A stretch of 64,000 nucleotides of DNA from Solimonas thermocellulolyticum (GTDB lineage Bacteria; Pseudomonadota; Gammaproteobacteria; Nevskiales; Nevskiaceae). The translations under genes were made by a program, and so were the position numbers. The stretch is taken from the NCBI RefSeq assembly GCF_040327995.1, contig NZ_JBEPIJ010000010.1:1-64000 (forward strand), read 5' to 3'. Below, one piece after another: positions 42,805 to 53,332 of this stretch; position 1 is the stretch's first letter; the number at the start of each line of letters is the position of its first letter. The notes under the pieces are model-generated. The model was not told where the DNA came from. It made no database searches and saw only the letters and a list, made by a program, of their open reading frames with translations.

Positions 42805-44037
42805 TCAGCCGAGGATCTCGAAGCGCAGCCCGGCGTGCGCCTGCAGACGATCGATCAGGCGCTCGCCGAAGATCGTCGCCGGGGTCCAGAAGCCGCCGGC
42901 TTTTTGCTCGCGCGGCACGTCCAGCGCCAAGCAGGCGGCTGCCTCGCCGAGCATCTTCGCGGTGGAGCCATAGCCCGGATCGCGGTCGCCGGTGACCTTG
43001 GCGCGCAGGCTGCGGCCATCGGCGGTCGTACCATGCAGGCGGAGGTCGAAGAAGCCGCGCGCTTGCGCCTCGGCGCTCGGCCCCTCGCCGGGCTTGGGCA
43101 CGACGTAGCGTTCCAGCAGCCAGCGCGTCGGCGGCACGATGGCGGCGGCGAGGAAACCGCCGAGTCCCAGCGCGATGCCGGTGGCCGCGAGCCGTCCGCG
43201 TAGACCGCGCCCGGTCGTGATCGCCTCGTCATAGACGAAGTCGCGGCCATAGGCGTAGCCGGCGAGCTGGTTCGAGCGATGCACGACTCTCGTATTGATC
43301 GCCGCCATCACGAACGGCCCGGCCCAGGCATCGAACTCCGCGTCGTAGGCGGCTAGGCGCACCTCGGGCTGACGCGGGCGCCCCGATTCATCGCCGACGC
43401 ACAGCGCAAACGGATTGCCGAGCTGCTGGCGCAGCGCAGGATCGCGCTTGACCTCGGCGAGCACGTTCATCAGGCTCGCGACGGTGCCGCCGGACACGCC
43501 CCCGCGCATCGCCTTGATGCGCATCTTCACCCGCGCGCACGGCGCGCCGAACCGCTGCCGTGCCGCCTGCTGCAGGAAGTACACGCCGAGGTCCGACGGG
43601 ATCGAATCGAAACCGCAACAGTGGACGATGCGCGCCCCCGTGGCCTTGGCCTGCGCCTCGTGGGTGAGGATCATGCGCCGGATCCACTGCACCTCGCCGG
43701 TCAGATCGCAGTAGTCGGTGCCGCTGGCCACGCAGGCTGCGACCAGCGGCGAACCGTACAGGGCATACGGCCCGACCGTCGAGACGACCACGCCGGTCTG
43801 CTCGCACATCTGCCGAAGCTGCGCCTCGTCGCCGGCATCCGCGATGAGCACCGGCAGCGTCGTGGCATCGGCGCCCAAGGCCGACTTGAGCGCCTCGAGC
43901 TTGGACGCCGAGCGTCCGGCGATGGCCCAACGGACCTCCCCGCCCGCGCCATGACGCGCCAGCAAATAACGCGTGAGAATCTCGCCGACGAAGCTGGTCG
44001 CTCCGAAGACGACGATGTGAAACTTGCGATCGGTCAT
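42805..44037 (-). CDS. Saccharopine dehydrogenase-like / trans-acting enoyl reductase family protein
   Basis: A 410-residue Rossmann-fold oxidoreductase. The nucleotide motif is VVFGATSFVGEI at the N-terminus. Further family segments are WAIAGRSASKLE, VVVSTVGPYALYGSPLVAACVASGTDYCDLTGE and HCCGFDSIPSDLG. These match the saccharopine-dehydrogenase-like proteins that include the mycobacterial trans-acting enoyl reductase, more than lysine-pathway enzymes. A membrane-seeking hydrophobic stretch (LAATGIALGLGGFLAAAIV) near residue 300 is typical of this subgroup. Likely lipid-related; substrate unknown. Confidence 0.87.
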   Translation of the reverse strand: MTDRKFHIVVFGATSFVGEILTRYLLARHGAGGEVRWAIAGRSASKLEALKSALGADATTLPVLIADAGDEAQLRQMCEQTGVVVSTVGPYALYGSPLVAACVASGTDYCDLTGEVQWIRRMILTHEAQAKATGARIVHCCGFDSIPSDLGVYFLQQAARQRFGAPCARVKMRIKAMRGGVSGGTVASLMNVLAEVKRDPALRQQLGNPFALCVGDESGRPRQPEVRLAAYDAEFDAWAGPFVMAAINTRVVHRSNQLAGYAYGRDFVYDEAITTGRGLRGRLAATGIALGLGGFLAAAIVPPTRWLLERYVVPKPGEGPSAEAQARGFFDLRLHGTTADGRSLRAKVTGDRDPGYGSTAKMLGEAAACLALDVPREQKAGGFWTPATIFGERLIDRLQAHAGLRFEILG

Positions 44038-44167
44038 GCGCGGCTCCCTGAACATTGGCGCGGCATCTTGGCAAAAAAGGCGCAACTGAGGAACTCGACG
44101 GCCGGCGCCGCGTCCAAGCTCACCCGGTCTGTCCATCCACCGCGAAGCGGCCGTGTAGAATCCCGCG

Positions 44168-45172
<1,005 letters not shown>

Positions 45173-45186
45173 GAGACGCCGAGACG

Positions 45187-45780
45187 ATGAAGACCACTTT
45201 CGCAAGCCTGCTGGGCTCACTGATCCTAGGAACCACGATGACCGCCATCGCCGCTGAACCCGTCCGTGTGCTCATGGAGACCTCCATGGGCGACATCACG
45301 CTCGAACTCGACGCCGAGAAAGCGCCGAAGAGCACCGCCAACTTCGTGCAGTACGTCAAGGATCGGCACTACGACGGCCTGGTGTTCCATCGCGTGATCG
45401 AGGGCTTCATGATCCAGGGCGGCGGCTACGACACCCACTACGCGCAGCGCAAGACGCGCGCACCCATCGAGAACGAGGCCGACAACGGCCTGAAGAATCT
45501 GCGTGGCACGATCGCGATGGCCCGCACCAGCGACCCGCATTCGGCGAGCGCGCAGTTCTTCATCAATCACCGCGACAACGCCTTCCTCGACTATCCGGGG
45601 CAGGACGGCTGGGGCTATGCCGTGTTCGGCAAGGTCGTCGACGGCATGGACGTGGTCGACAAGATCGCCGCGACGCCGACCGGCGCCATCCGACCGTTCG
45701 GCCGCGACGTGCCGCTCGAACCGGTCGTGATCGAGAGGGTGACGCTGATCGACGCCGCAGCGCCCGCCAGCGGGAACTAG
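45187..45780 (+). CDS. Periplasmic peptidyl-prolyl cis-trans isomerase (cyclophilin, PpiA-like)
   Basis: A 197-residue cyclophilin. From ATG 45187 the N-terminus is a signal peptide (MKTTFASLLGSLILGTTMTAIAA). The isomerase core follows: STANFVQYVKDRHYDGLVFH, FMIQGGGY, IAMARTSDPHSASAQFFIN and GYAVFGKVVDGMDVVD. The earlier ATG at 45169, overlapping the dusA stop, would add a charged stretch before the signal and is less likely. It would help fold periplasmic proteins. Confidence 0.92.
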   Translation: MKTTFASLLGSLILGTTMTAIAAEPVRVLMETSMGDITLELDAEKAPKSTANFVQYVKDRHYDGLVFHRVIEGFMIQGGGYDTHYAQRKTRAPIENEADNGLKNLRGTIAMARTSDPHSASAQFFINHRDNAFLDYPGQDGWGYAVFGKVVDGMDVVDKIAATPTGAIRPFGRDVPLEPVVIERVTLIDAAAPASGN

Positions 45781-45802
45781 TCGTCCTGGCGAGGCCGCGC
45801 GC

Positions 45803-46519
45803 ATGACCGCGCTGCTGCTGTCCGACCTGCACCTGCCGGCCGAGCCCTCGCCCTTGCGCGAGGGCTTTTTGCGTTTCCTCGCCGGTCCGGCGCGCGCCGC
45901 GCAGCAGATCTACATCCTCGGCGATCTGTTCGAGTACTGGATCGGCGACGATGTCGGCGTGCAGGTCTACGCCGAGGAAGTCGCCGCGCTGCGCGCACTC
46001 AGCGATACCGGCGTGCACGTCGCCTTCATGCACGGCAATCGCGACTTTCTCGTCGGCGCGGACTTCGCCCGGGCCAGCGGAACGACCTTGCTGGCCGACC
46101 CGAGCGTCGTCGTGCTGGGCGGCGAGCGCGTGCTGCTCTCGCACGGCGACCAGTGGTGCGCCGGCGATCTGGCCTACCAGCGCTGGCGCCGCTTCTCGCG
46201 CAACCGCCTCGCGCAGTCACTGTTCCTTGGGCTGCCGCCGGCGCTGCGCAGGCGCATCGCCGGCGACCTGCGCCGCCATAGCGGCGACGGCAAACGGCGC
46301 AAGCCGGTGCAGATCATGGATGTGGATCCGGCGGCGATCGTCGAAGCGTTCCGTCGCAGCGGCTGCCGCCGCATCATCCACGGCCACACCCATCGCCCGG
46401 CGACGCACCGCATGCGCATCGACGGCCTGGATGCCGAGCGCATCGTGCTCGCGGACTGGACGCCGCAGCGCATGGAATGGTTGCAGCTCGACGACGGCAG
46501 CCGGCGCCTGCGCCTATGA
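45803..46519 (+). CDS. lpxH: UDP-2,3-diacylglucosamine diphosphatase
   Basis: A 238-residue metallophosphoesterase of lipid A synthesis (UDP-2,3-diacylglucosamine to lipid X). Metal ligands are visible in order: SDLHL (Asp8, His10), GDLFEYW (Asp41), MHGNRDF (Asn79), LSHGDQWC (His114) and HGHTHRP near residue 195. The RRFSRN-type segment is typical of LpxH rather than LpxI. It shows the host makes lipopolysaccharide. Confidence 0.95.
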   Translation: MTALLLSDLHLPAEPSPLREGFLRFLAGPARAAQQIYILGDLFEYWIGDDVGVQVYAEEVAALRALSDTGVHVAFMHGNRDFLVGADFARASGTTLLADPSVVVLGGERVLLSHGDQWCAGDLAYQRWRRFSRNRLAQSLFLGLPPALRRRIAGDLRRHSGDGKRRKPVQIMDVDPAAIVEAFRRSGCRRIIHGHTHRPATHRMRIDGLDAERIVLADWTPQRMEWLQLDDGSRRLRL

Positions 46520-46524
46520 GGCGC

Positions 46525-47004
46525 TCAGGCGCTCAGCGCCAGCCGCGGCCGTGCGCTCATGCCAAAGCCGTGGCCGTGTTCGAGCAGGTATTCGAGCCAC
46601 TTGTTCAGCAACAGGTTGCGCCGCCACTGCTCGGACAGATAAGCGTGTGCCGCCGGATCGGCCTCGTCCTCGGCGCGCCACGGCGGCCGGTGACTGCACC
46701 GCAAGGCCTCGGCGACGCCGGCGTCGCGGTACAGGCGCACCCACAGATCGGGCTGCCGGCGCACGCCGGTTTCGTCAGTGAACTCGTAGGTCAGGTGCAG
46801 CGTCAGCGTGTAGCGGTCGCGATCGACGATCCAAAGGTGCAGCGGACAGTCGCTCTTGCTGCGTGAGACGGCGTGACCGTAGGCCACGTCGAACTCCGGC
46901 AGCAGTTGCTGGATCAAGCGGTAGTTGCGCTCGTAGAGCTCGATCAGGTGCGCGAGACGGCGCGGCTTGCCGCAGCAGGGGCACAGTTCGGTGGTGGCTT
47001 GCAT
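46525..47004 (-). CDS. DUF1249 family protein
   Basis: A 159-residue protein matching DUF1249 (YqiB-type): LIELYERNYRLIQQLLPE, then basic and aromatic segments ending in QWRRNLLLNKWLEYLLEHGH. An N-terminal CPCC motif (LCPCCGKP) may bind metal. In other gammaproteobacteria it lies near nudF and cpdA. Function unknown. ATG 47004 removes an unlikely extension toward the divergent pgm gene. It is convergent with lpxH. Confidence 0.85.
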   Translation of the reverse strand: MQATTELCPCCGKPRRLAHLIELYERNYRLIQQLLPEFDVAYGHAVSRSKSDCPLHLWIVDRDRYTLTLHLTYEFTDETGVRRQPDLWVRLYRDAGVAEALRCSHRPPWRAEDEADPAAHAYLSEQWRRNLLLNKWLEYLLEHGHGFGMSARPRLALSA

Positions 47005-47101
47005 GCGCCGCACTATATCAAGCTGAGTCCCTGCGACCCGACGGTCGTCGGCGGCACGGGCCGTTAAGATAGGACCGGGCCCGACAACGACGAGAGGGAC
47101 G

Positions 47102-48733
47102 ATGGCCACGCGCGAGATCCCCACCAAGCCCTATCTGGACCAAAAACCCGGCACCGCCGGTCTGCGCAAGAAGGTCGAGGTGTTCCAGCAGCCGCACTAT
47201 CTGGAAAACTTCCTGCAGTCGATCTTCGACTGCGCACCCGAACTCAAGGGGGCGACGTTGGTCATCGGCGGCGACGGCCGCTACCACAATCGCGACGCGA
47301 TCCGAACCGCGGTCGCGATGGCCGGCGCCAACGGCATCGCGCGCGTGGTCATCGGCCAAGGCGGCCTGCTGTCGACGCCGGCCGCCTCGCACCTGATCCG
47401 CAAGCTCGGCGCCGCCGGCGGCCTGCTGTTGACCGCCAGCCACAACCCGGCCGGGCCCGACGGCGACTTCGGCATCAAGTTCAACATCGCCGGCGGCGGC
47501 CAGGCCGGCGAAGGGTTGACCGAGCGCATCCACGCGCACAGCAAGCGCATCACCCATTACCGCATCGACGATGCGATCGATTTCGACCTCGACCGCCGCG
47601 GCACCACGCAAATCGGCGGCATGCGCATCGACGTGATCGATGGCGTCGACGACTACGCCGAGTTGATGCAGTCGCTGTTCGACTTCGACCGTATGCGCGA
47701 CTGGATCCGGCAGGGCCATGGCCTGCGCTTCGATGCGATGCACGCGGTCACCGGCCCCTACGCGCGCCGCATCCTCGTCGAGCAGCTCGGCGCGCCGGCG
47801 GCGGCGGTACTCAACACCACGCCGCTCGAGGACTTCGGTGGCGGTCACCCCGATCCGAACCTGGTCCACGGCAGGCACCTCGTCGAGCTCGCCTTCGGCG
47901 CGAACGCGCCGGAACTCGTCGCCGCGAGCGACGGCGACGGCGATCGCAACATGATTCTCGGGCGCGGCATCTTCGTCTCGCCGGGCGACTCGCTGGCTAT
48001 GCTCGCCGCGCACCTGCCGCAGCTTCCGGGCTATCGCACGGGGATCGCCGGGATTGCGCGCTCGATGCCGACCTCGCGCGCCGCCGATCAGGTCGCGCGT
48101 GCGCTCAAGGTGCCCGCCTTCGAGACGCCGACCGGCTGGAAGTTCTTCTGCAACCTGCTCGACGCCGGCGAGGTGACGATCTGCGGCGAGGAAAGCTTCG
48201 GCACCAGCTCCAGCCACGTCCGCGAAAAAGACGGGCTGTGGGCAGTGCTCGCTTGGCTCAACGTGCTCGCGGTCACCGGCAAGCCGGTCGCCGAGATCGC
48301 GCGCGCACACTGGCAGCGCCACGGACGCCACTACTTTCAGCGTCACGACTACGAGAACCTCCCCGGCCCCGCCGCCGAGGCGGTGATGCAGGCCTTTGCC
48401 GGGGAACTGGCGCACTTGCCCGGCCGCAGCATCGGTGACTGGCCGGTGACGCTCGCCGACGAGTTCAGCTACCAGGACCGGCACGACGGCAGCATCGCCA
48501 GCGGCCAGGGCCTGCGCATCGTCTGCGGCGAGCACGCGCGCATCGTGATGCGCCTGTCCGGCACCGGCACCCAGGGCGCGACCTTGCGCCTGTACCTCGA
48601 GCGCTACGAGCACGACAGCAGCGCGCTGGCCTGGAATCCGGCCGATGCGCTGGCGCCGCTGGCCGCCGCCGCCGATCGTCTCGGCCGCATCGGCGAACTG
48701 ACCGGCCGGCGCGCGCCGACGCTGGTGACCTGA
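47102..48733 (+). CDS. pgm: Phosphoglucomutase (alpha-D-glucose phosphate-specific)
   Basis: A 543-residue phosphohexomutase interconverting glucose-1-P and glucose-6-P. The phosphoserine loop is LLTASHNPAGPDGDFG with Ser113, the metal loop DGDGDRN, the sugar-recognition loop CGEESFGTSSSHVREKDG, and the phosphate-binding loop RLSGTGTQGATLRLY near the C-terminus. This long form, starting with KPGTAGLRKKV, resembles the eukaryote-type PGM found in many bacteria. Start ATG follows GAGAGG. Confidence 0.95.
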   Translation: MATREIPTKPYLDQKPGTAGLRKKVEVFQQPHYLENFLQSIFDCAPELKGATLVIGGDGRYHNRDAIRTAVAMAGANGIARVVIGQGGLLSTPAASHLIRKLGAAGGLLLTASHNPAGPDGDFGIKFNIAGGGQAGEGLTERIHAHSKRITHYRIDDAIDFDLDRRGTTQIGGMRIDVIDGVDDYAELMQSLFDFDRMRDWIRQGHGLRFDAMHAVTGPYARRILVEQLGAPAAAVLNTTPLEDFGGGHPDPNLVHGRHLVELAFGANAPELVAASDGDGDRNMILGRGIFVSPGDSLAMLAAHLPQLPGYRTGIAGIARSMPTSRAADQVARALKVPAFETPTGWKFFCNLLDAGEVTICGEESFGTSSSHVREKDGLWAVLAWLNVLAVTGKPVAEIARAHWQRHGRHYFQRHDYENLPGPAAEAVMQAFAGELAHLPGRSIGDWPVTLADEFSYQDRHDGSIASGQGLRIVCGEHARIVMRLSGTGTQGATLRLYLERYEHDSSALAWNPADALAPLAAAADRLGRIGELTGRRAPTLVT

Positions 48734-48818
48734 AGCAAAACCACAGCGCGGCGCGGGCGCGTTGCCGGCGCCAAGGCGCTTGCGCAAGATGAGCACCTGC
48801 CCGCCCCTGCGGATTCCG

Positions 48819-49640
48819 ATGACACGCCCGCGCATGACCGAGAACTGGCTCAACGATCGCGGCCTGCGGGTCAAGGCGATCTTGGTCCTGGGCAGTCTGT
48901 TCGGACTGTTCGCGATCACCGCCGCGCTGTTCCTGCTCAACCAGCGCGAAGTCCATGAGGCACGGCGCCTGAGCGAGCATACCGTCGAGGTCTTGCACGC
49001 GGCCAACGGACTGATCCTCGCCGCGGTGTCGCAGCAGAGCGCGCTGCGCGGCTATGGCCTGACCAGCGATGCGCGTTTTCTCGCGCCCTACCAGAGCGCA
49101 CGGACCGACTTCGAGCACCACGCCGGGACGCTCAAGCAGCTCACCGCCGACAATCCCGAGCAGCAGGCGCGGCTGCTCGACATCACCCGGCTGATGGCGG
49201 CATGGCAGCTCGAGTTCGCCACACCGCTGCTCGATTACGCCGAAAGCGGCAGGCAGCTGGACCGGGTCGTCGAGCTGATCAAGCTTAGCCGCGGCAGGGA
49301 GCTGATGGACACGCTGCGTGCGCGCGGCCTCGAGTTCATCGCCGTCGAAGAAAGCCTGCTGCAGATGCGCAGCGCACGGCTCGCCGATGCGCTCGACAAC
49401 GTGCGCCGCCTCGCGATCGGCCTTTTGCTCGCGGCGGCCCTTTCGACCGCGATTTTCATGGTCGCGATCCAGCGCACGCTGGTCACGCCGATGAACCGGC
49501 TCACCGCACTGATTGGCCGGCTCACCGGCGGCGATCTCGACCTCGAGGTGCCGTACACCGAACGCAAGGACGAGGTCGGCGCGATCGCCGGCGCGCTCGA
49601 ACGCTTTCGCTGCACCGCACTGCAGATCCAGCAGCGCTAA
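48819..49640 (+). CDS. Hybrid sensor kinase, N-terminal part (CHASE3-HAMP), cut by an in-frame stop
   Basis: 273 codons before a TAA at 49638-49640. A membrane helix lies at about residues 18-40, a CHASE3-like periplasmic domain follows (QQSALRGYGLTSDARFLAPY), a second helix at about 196-217, and then a HAMP linker (LVTPMNRLTALIGRLTGGDL). The reading frame continues unchanged beyond the TAA into residues WIKTHSAAIGKKLAKAT, which usually follow HAMP in kinases of this type. So this and the next entry were one gene. Start choice among ATGs at 48789, 48819 and 48834 is uncertain. Confidence 0.8.
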   Translation: MTRPRMTENWLNDRGLRVKAILVLGSLFGLFAITAALFLLNQREVHEARRLSEHTVEVLHAANGLILAAVSQQSALRGYGLTSDARFLAPYQSARTDFEHHAGTLKQLTADNPEQQARLLDITRLMAAWQLEFATPLLDYAESGRQLDRVVELIKLSRGRELMDTLRARGLEFIAVEESLLQMRSARLADALDNVRRLAIGLLLAAALSTAIFMVAIQRTLVTPMNRLTALIGRLTGGDLDLEVPYTERKDEVGAIAGALERFRCTALQIQQR

Positions 49641-49715
49641 TGGATCAAGACGCACTCGGCCGCAATCGGCAAGAAGCTTGCCAAGGCCACCCGGTTCGAG
49701 ACCTTCGGTAGCGAA

Positions 49716-52478
49716 TTGCTGGACTACCTCTGCCCGCTGCTCGGCGCCGGCTACGGCGCGCTCTACCGCAGCGGCGGGCAGGACGGCCAGCTCATCGTGA
49801 TCGGCAGCTACGGGTGCGAAGGCCGGCATGTGGACCAGGCTGCAGCGCCCGGGGCGCTGGTGGCGCAATGCGCGCGCAGCGGCCAGCCCATCGCGCTCGA
49901 CGCACTGCCCGCGGACTACTACCGCATCGCCTCGGGCCTTGGCGATGCGCCGCCGACCACCGCCCTGCTATGGCCGCTGCCGGGCATCGATGGGGTTGCC
50001 GGCGTGCTGGAGCTGGCGTCGTTCCGCCGCCTGAACGAGGTCGAGCAGGAGCTGATGACGCAGGTCACGCAGCTCGTCGGCCTCGCCCTCGACAATCTCG
50101 CCAACGCCGCGCGCACGCGCGAGCTGCTCGAAGAGACGCAGGCGCAGGCCGAGGAACTGCAAGCCTCGGAAGAGGCCTTGCGCGTGCAACAAGAGGAGCT
50201 GCGCGCCATCAACGAGGCCTTGGAAGCAAAAAACCGGGCGCTCGACGAACAGGGCAACCGTCTGCGCGCGTCCGAAGAGGAGCTGCGCATCCAGGCCGAG
50301 GAGCTACGCACGACCAACGAATCGCTGAGCGAGAAGAGCCGCGCGCTCAATGAGTTCAACGAGCGCCTGCTGCAGTTCCAGTCCGAGATCGAAAACAAGA
50401 ACCGCGAGCTCGAAGCGGCCAGCCGCTACAAGTCCGAATTCCTCGCCAACATGTCACACGAGCTGCGTACGCCGCTCAACAGCCTGCTGATTCTGGCCAA
50501 GGATCTGGCCGACAACCGCGAGGCTAACCTCAGCGCCGAGCAGGTCGAGTCGGCGCGCATCATCTTCGAAAGCGGCCACAACCTGCTGCGCCTGATCAAC
50601 GACATCCTCGACCTGTCGAAGATCGAAGCCGGGCGCATGGACGTGCAGTGGGAGGATGTCGATCTGGCCAACGTCACCGCGGCGATCGAGCGCCAGTTCC
50701 GTCCACTGGCACGGGAACGCGGACTGGACCTCTGCGTCGAGATCGAGCCGGCCGCGCCACCCACGCTGTACTCGGACGGCGCCAAGCTACAACAGATCCT
50801 CACCAACCTGGTCGGCAACGCGCTCAAGTTCACACACGCCGGCAGCGTGACCCTGCGCGTCGAGCGCGCCGAGGCCGATCTGCTCCCGGCCGCTGCCGAG
50901 CCCGCCGACTGGGTCGCCATACACGTCGTCGACACCGGTATCGGCATCGAAGCCGACAAGCTCGCGCGCCTGTTCCAGGCCTTCGAGCAGGGCGACGGCA
51001 CCACCAGCCGGCGCTATGGCGGCACCGGCCTCGGGCTGTCGATCTCGCGCGGCCTGGCGCGCATCCTGCGCGGCGACATCCGCGTGCGCAGCACGCCGGG
51101 GCAAGGTTCGAGCTTCATTCTGGTGCTGCCGCGCGACGCGAGCACCATCGCCATAGATCGAGCCGCAGCGCCGGCAGCCCATGCGACCGCGACCGCCACG
51201 GCGGCAGCCGCTCCGCAAACCGAGGCGGTCACGCAGGATCCACACCCCCCCGCCGCGCCCGTGGCCGCGCGCGCACGCGCGGCAATGCCGCCGGACGATC
51301 GCGAGCGGCTCGCGCCGGAGGACGTGCGCATCCTCATCATCGAGGACGATCCGGCCTTCGCACGCATCCTCGCCGACATGGTCCGGCGCAAGAACTATCG
51401 TGCGCTGATCGCCGGCGACGGCGAGTCCGGGCTCGAACTCGCCGCGCAGTACCGGCCCAACGGCATCCTGCTCGACGTCAATCTGCCGGGCATGGACGGC
51501 TGGGCGGTGATGGAGCGGCTCAAGGCCCAGCCGCTCACCGCGCAGATCCCCGTGCACTTCATCACCGCGGCCGACGAGGCCGATCGCGGTCTGGCCTTGG
51601 GCGCCGTCGGCTTCGTGACCAAGCCGGCGACGCGCGAGGCGATCGAGGCTGCGCTCGGCCGGGTGCTCAAAGCGGCGGCGCCGCGCCGCCCGCAGCGAAT
51701 TCTCGTCATCGACGACGACGACGGCGCACGGCTTGCCGTCTGCCGGCTGCTGCGCCAACCCGGCGTCGAGGTCACCGAGGCGCGCTCGGTGGCTGATGCG
51801 CTGCAGGCGCTGCGCGAGCAGCCACACGACTGCGTCGTACTCGACCTGATGCTGCCCGACGCCAGCGGCTTCGACTTTCTCGACCGCGCCGCGGAACTGC
51901 GTGCGCTGCCGCCGGTCGTGGTCCATTCGGCACGCGAGCTCACGCGCGAGGAAAGCCTGCGCCTGCGCGAGTACACCGACAGCATCGTCATCAAGGGCGC
52001 GCAATCACCGTCGCGGCTGCTCGACGAGGTCTCTCTGTTCCTGCATGCGGTGCAAAGACCTGCGGCGATCGCAACGCCAGCAACGCCGCAACCGGCCGAT
52101 CTCGCGGGTCGCCGCGTGCTCCTGGTCGACGACGACATGCGCAACGTGTTCGCGCTGTCGCGCACGCTCAAGGCACAGGGCATCACCGTGATCGCCGCGC
52201 AGGACGGCCGCAAGGCGCTGGCGCAGCTCGAACAGCATCCCGACGTCGACTGGGTGCTGATGGACGTCATGATGCCCGAGATGGACGGCTATGAGGCCAC
52301 GCGCCTTATTCGCAGCCAGCAGCGCTGGGCGCAGTTGCCGATCATCGCGCTGACCGCCAAGGCGATGAAGGGCGACCGCGAGAAATGCCTCGAAGCCGGC
52401 GCCTCGGACTATCTCTCCAAGCCCATCGACGTCGACAAACTGCTGTCGATGATGCGCGCCTGGGCACGGCCGCGCTGA
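49716..52478 (+). CDS. Hybrid sensor kinase, C-terminal part: GAF, HisKA, HATPase, three receiver domains
   Basis: 920 codons in the same frame as the preceding entry; a TTG at 49716 is the only likely restart, inside the GAF domain. Order: GAF (1-125), long coiled coil (130-235), HisKA with His248 (MSHELRTPLN), HATPase (LVGNALKFT, DTGIGI, GGTGLGLSIS), then three receiver domains. The first (ILIIEDDPA, DVNLPGMDG) and third (VLLVDDDMR, DVMMPEMDG) are complete; the second reads DLMLPDASG. Relatives pair with CheB/CheR and response regulators. If the upstream stop is real, membrane sensing is lost, though a soluble kinase could persist. Confidence 0.85.
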   Translation: MLDYLCPLLGAGYGALYRSGGQDGQLIVIGSYGCEGRHVDQAAAPGALVAQCARSGQPIALDALPADYYRIASGLGDAPPTTALLWPLPGIDGVAGVLELASFRRLNEVEQELMTQVTQLVGLALDNLANAARTRELLEETQAQAEELQASEEALRVQQEELRAINEALEAKNRALDEQGNRLRASEEELRIQAEELRTTNESLSEKSRALNEFNERLLQFQSEIENKNRELEAASRYKSEFLANMSHELRTPLNSLLILAKDLADNREANLSAEQVESARIIFESGHNLLRLINDILDLSKIEAGRMDVQWEDVDLANVTAAIERQFRPLARERGLDLCVEIEPAAPPTLYSDGAKLQQILTNLVGNALKFTHAGSVTLRVERAEADLLPAAAEPADWVAIHVVDTGIGIEADKLARLFQAFEQGDGTTSRRYGGTGLGLSISRGLARILRGDIRVRSTPGQGSSFILVLPRDASTIAIDRAAAPAAHATATATAAAAPQTEAVTQDPHPPAAPVAARARAAMPPDDRERLAPEDVRILIIEDDPAFARILADMVRRKNYRALIAGDGESGLELAAQYRPNGILLDVNLPGMDGWAVMERLKAQPLTAQIPVHFITAADEADRGLALGAVGFVTKPATREAIEAALGRVLKAAAPRRPQRILVIDDDDGARLAVCRLLRQPGVEVTEARSVADALQALREQPHDCVVLDLMLPDASGFDFLDRAAELRALPPVVVHSARELTREESLRLREYTDSIVIKGAQSPSRLLDEVSLFLHAVQRPAAIATPATPQPADLAGRRVLLVDDDMRNVFALSRTLKAQGITVIAAQDGRKALAQLEQHPDVDWVLMDVMMPEMDGYEATRLIRSQQRWAQLPIIALTAKAMKGDREKCLEAGASDYLSKPIDVDKLLSMMRAWARPR

Positions 52479-52483
52479 AGACG

Positions 52484-53332
52484 ATGACCATGCCGGCCGC
52501 GCCGCGCGATCTGGAGGACATCGAGCTCGACCTGCTGCTCGAAGCGCTGCACCAGCGCTTCGGCTACGACTTCGGCGGCTACGCCCGCGCCTCGCTGCGG
52601 CGGCGCGTGCAGAACCTCTTGATCCACACCGGCGTCGCCAACATCAGCCAGCTCACCGAGCGCGTCCTGCACGGCGGCGTGCCGATCACCGAGGTCGTCG
52701 ACCAGCTCTCGGTGCCGGTCTCGGAGTTCTTCCGCGATCCGCCGAGTTTCGCGACGATGTTGCGTTTGGTGTTTCCGCTGCTCGCCAGCTATCCGCACAT
52801 CAACGTCTGGCAGGCCGGCTGTGCCCGCGGCGAAGAAGTGTACTCGCTGGCGATCCTGCTCGAAGAAGCCGGCCTGTACGAGCGCACGCGCATCTGGGCG
52901 ACGGACATCAGCGAAAAGTCGCTGGCGCTTGCGCGTGAAGGCATCTATCCGGCGCGTGAACTGCCCCAGTACGCCGACAGCTACCGGCTGGCCGGAGGCC
53001 GGCACAGCTTTTCCGACTACTTCCACGCCCGTTACGGCCACATCAAGCTCGACGATGCCCTCAAACGCAACGTCACCTTCGCACCGCACAATCTCGCCGC
53101 CGACGGCGTGTTCTGTGAGACGCAGTTGATCCTGTGCCGCAACGTGCTGATCTACTTCCAGCCGCCGCTGCAACAACGGGCACTGGCCTTGTTCGCCGAC
53201 AGCCTGGTCCGCGGCGGCTTCCTGTGCTTGGGCGAGAAGGAGTCGATGTCACGCCACGAGATCCGCGAGCGCTTCACGCTGCTGGACCGCCGCGCCGCGC
53301 TGTATCGTCGCAACCCGAGCGCGCATGGCTGA
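52484..53332 (+). CDS. CheR-type protein methyltransferase
   Basis: A 282-residue SAM-dependent glutamate O-methyltransferase. The N-terminal helical domain (FGYDFGGYARASLRRRVQNLL) is followed by the catalytic domain with SEFFRDPPSF, the SAM loop WQAGCARGEEVYSLAILLEE, WATDIS and LILCRNVLIYFQ. It begins 5 bp after the kinase gene and overlaps the CheB gene by 8 bp. There is no chemoreceptor, CheA or CheW nearby, so it probably modifies something within this kinase module. Confidence 0.92.
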   Translation: MTMPAAPRDLEDIELDLLLEALHQRFGYDFGGYARASLRRRVQNLLIHTGVANISQLTERVLHGGVPITEVVDQLSVPVSEFFRDPPSFATMLRLVFPLLASYPHINVWQAGCARGEEVYSLAILLEEAGLYERTRIWATDISEKSLALAREGIYPARELPQYADSYRLAGGRHSFSDYFHARYGHIKLDDALKRNVTFAPHNLAADGVFCETQLILCRNVLIYFQPPLQQRALALFADSLVRGGFLCLGEKESMSRHEIRERFTLLDRRAALYRRNPSAHG

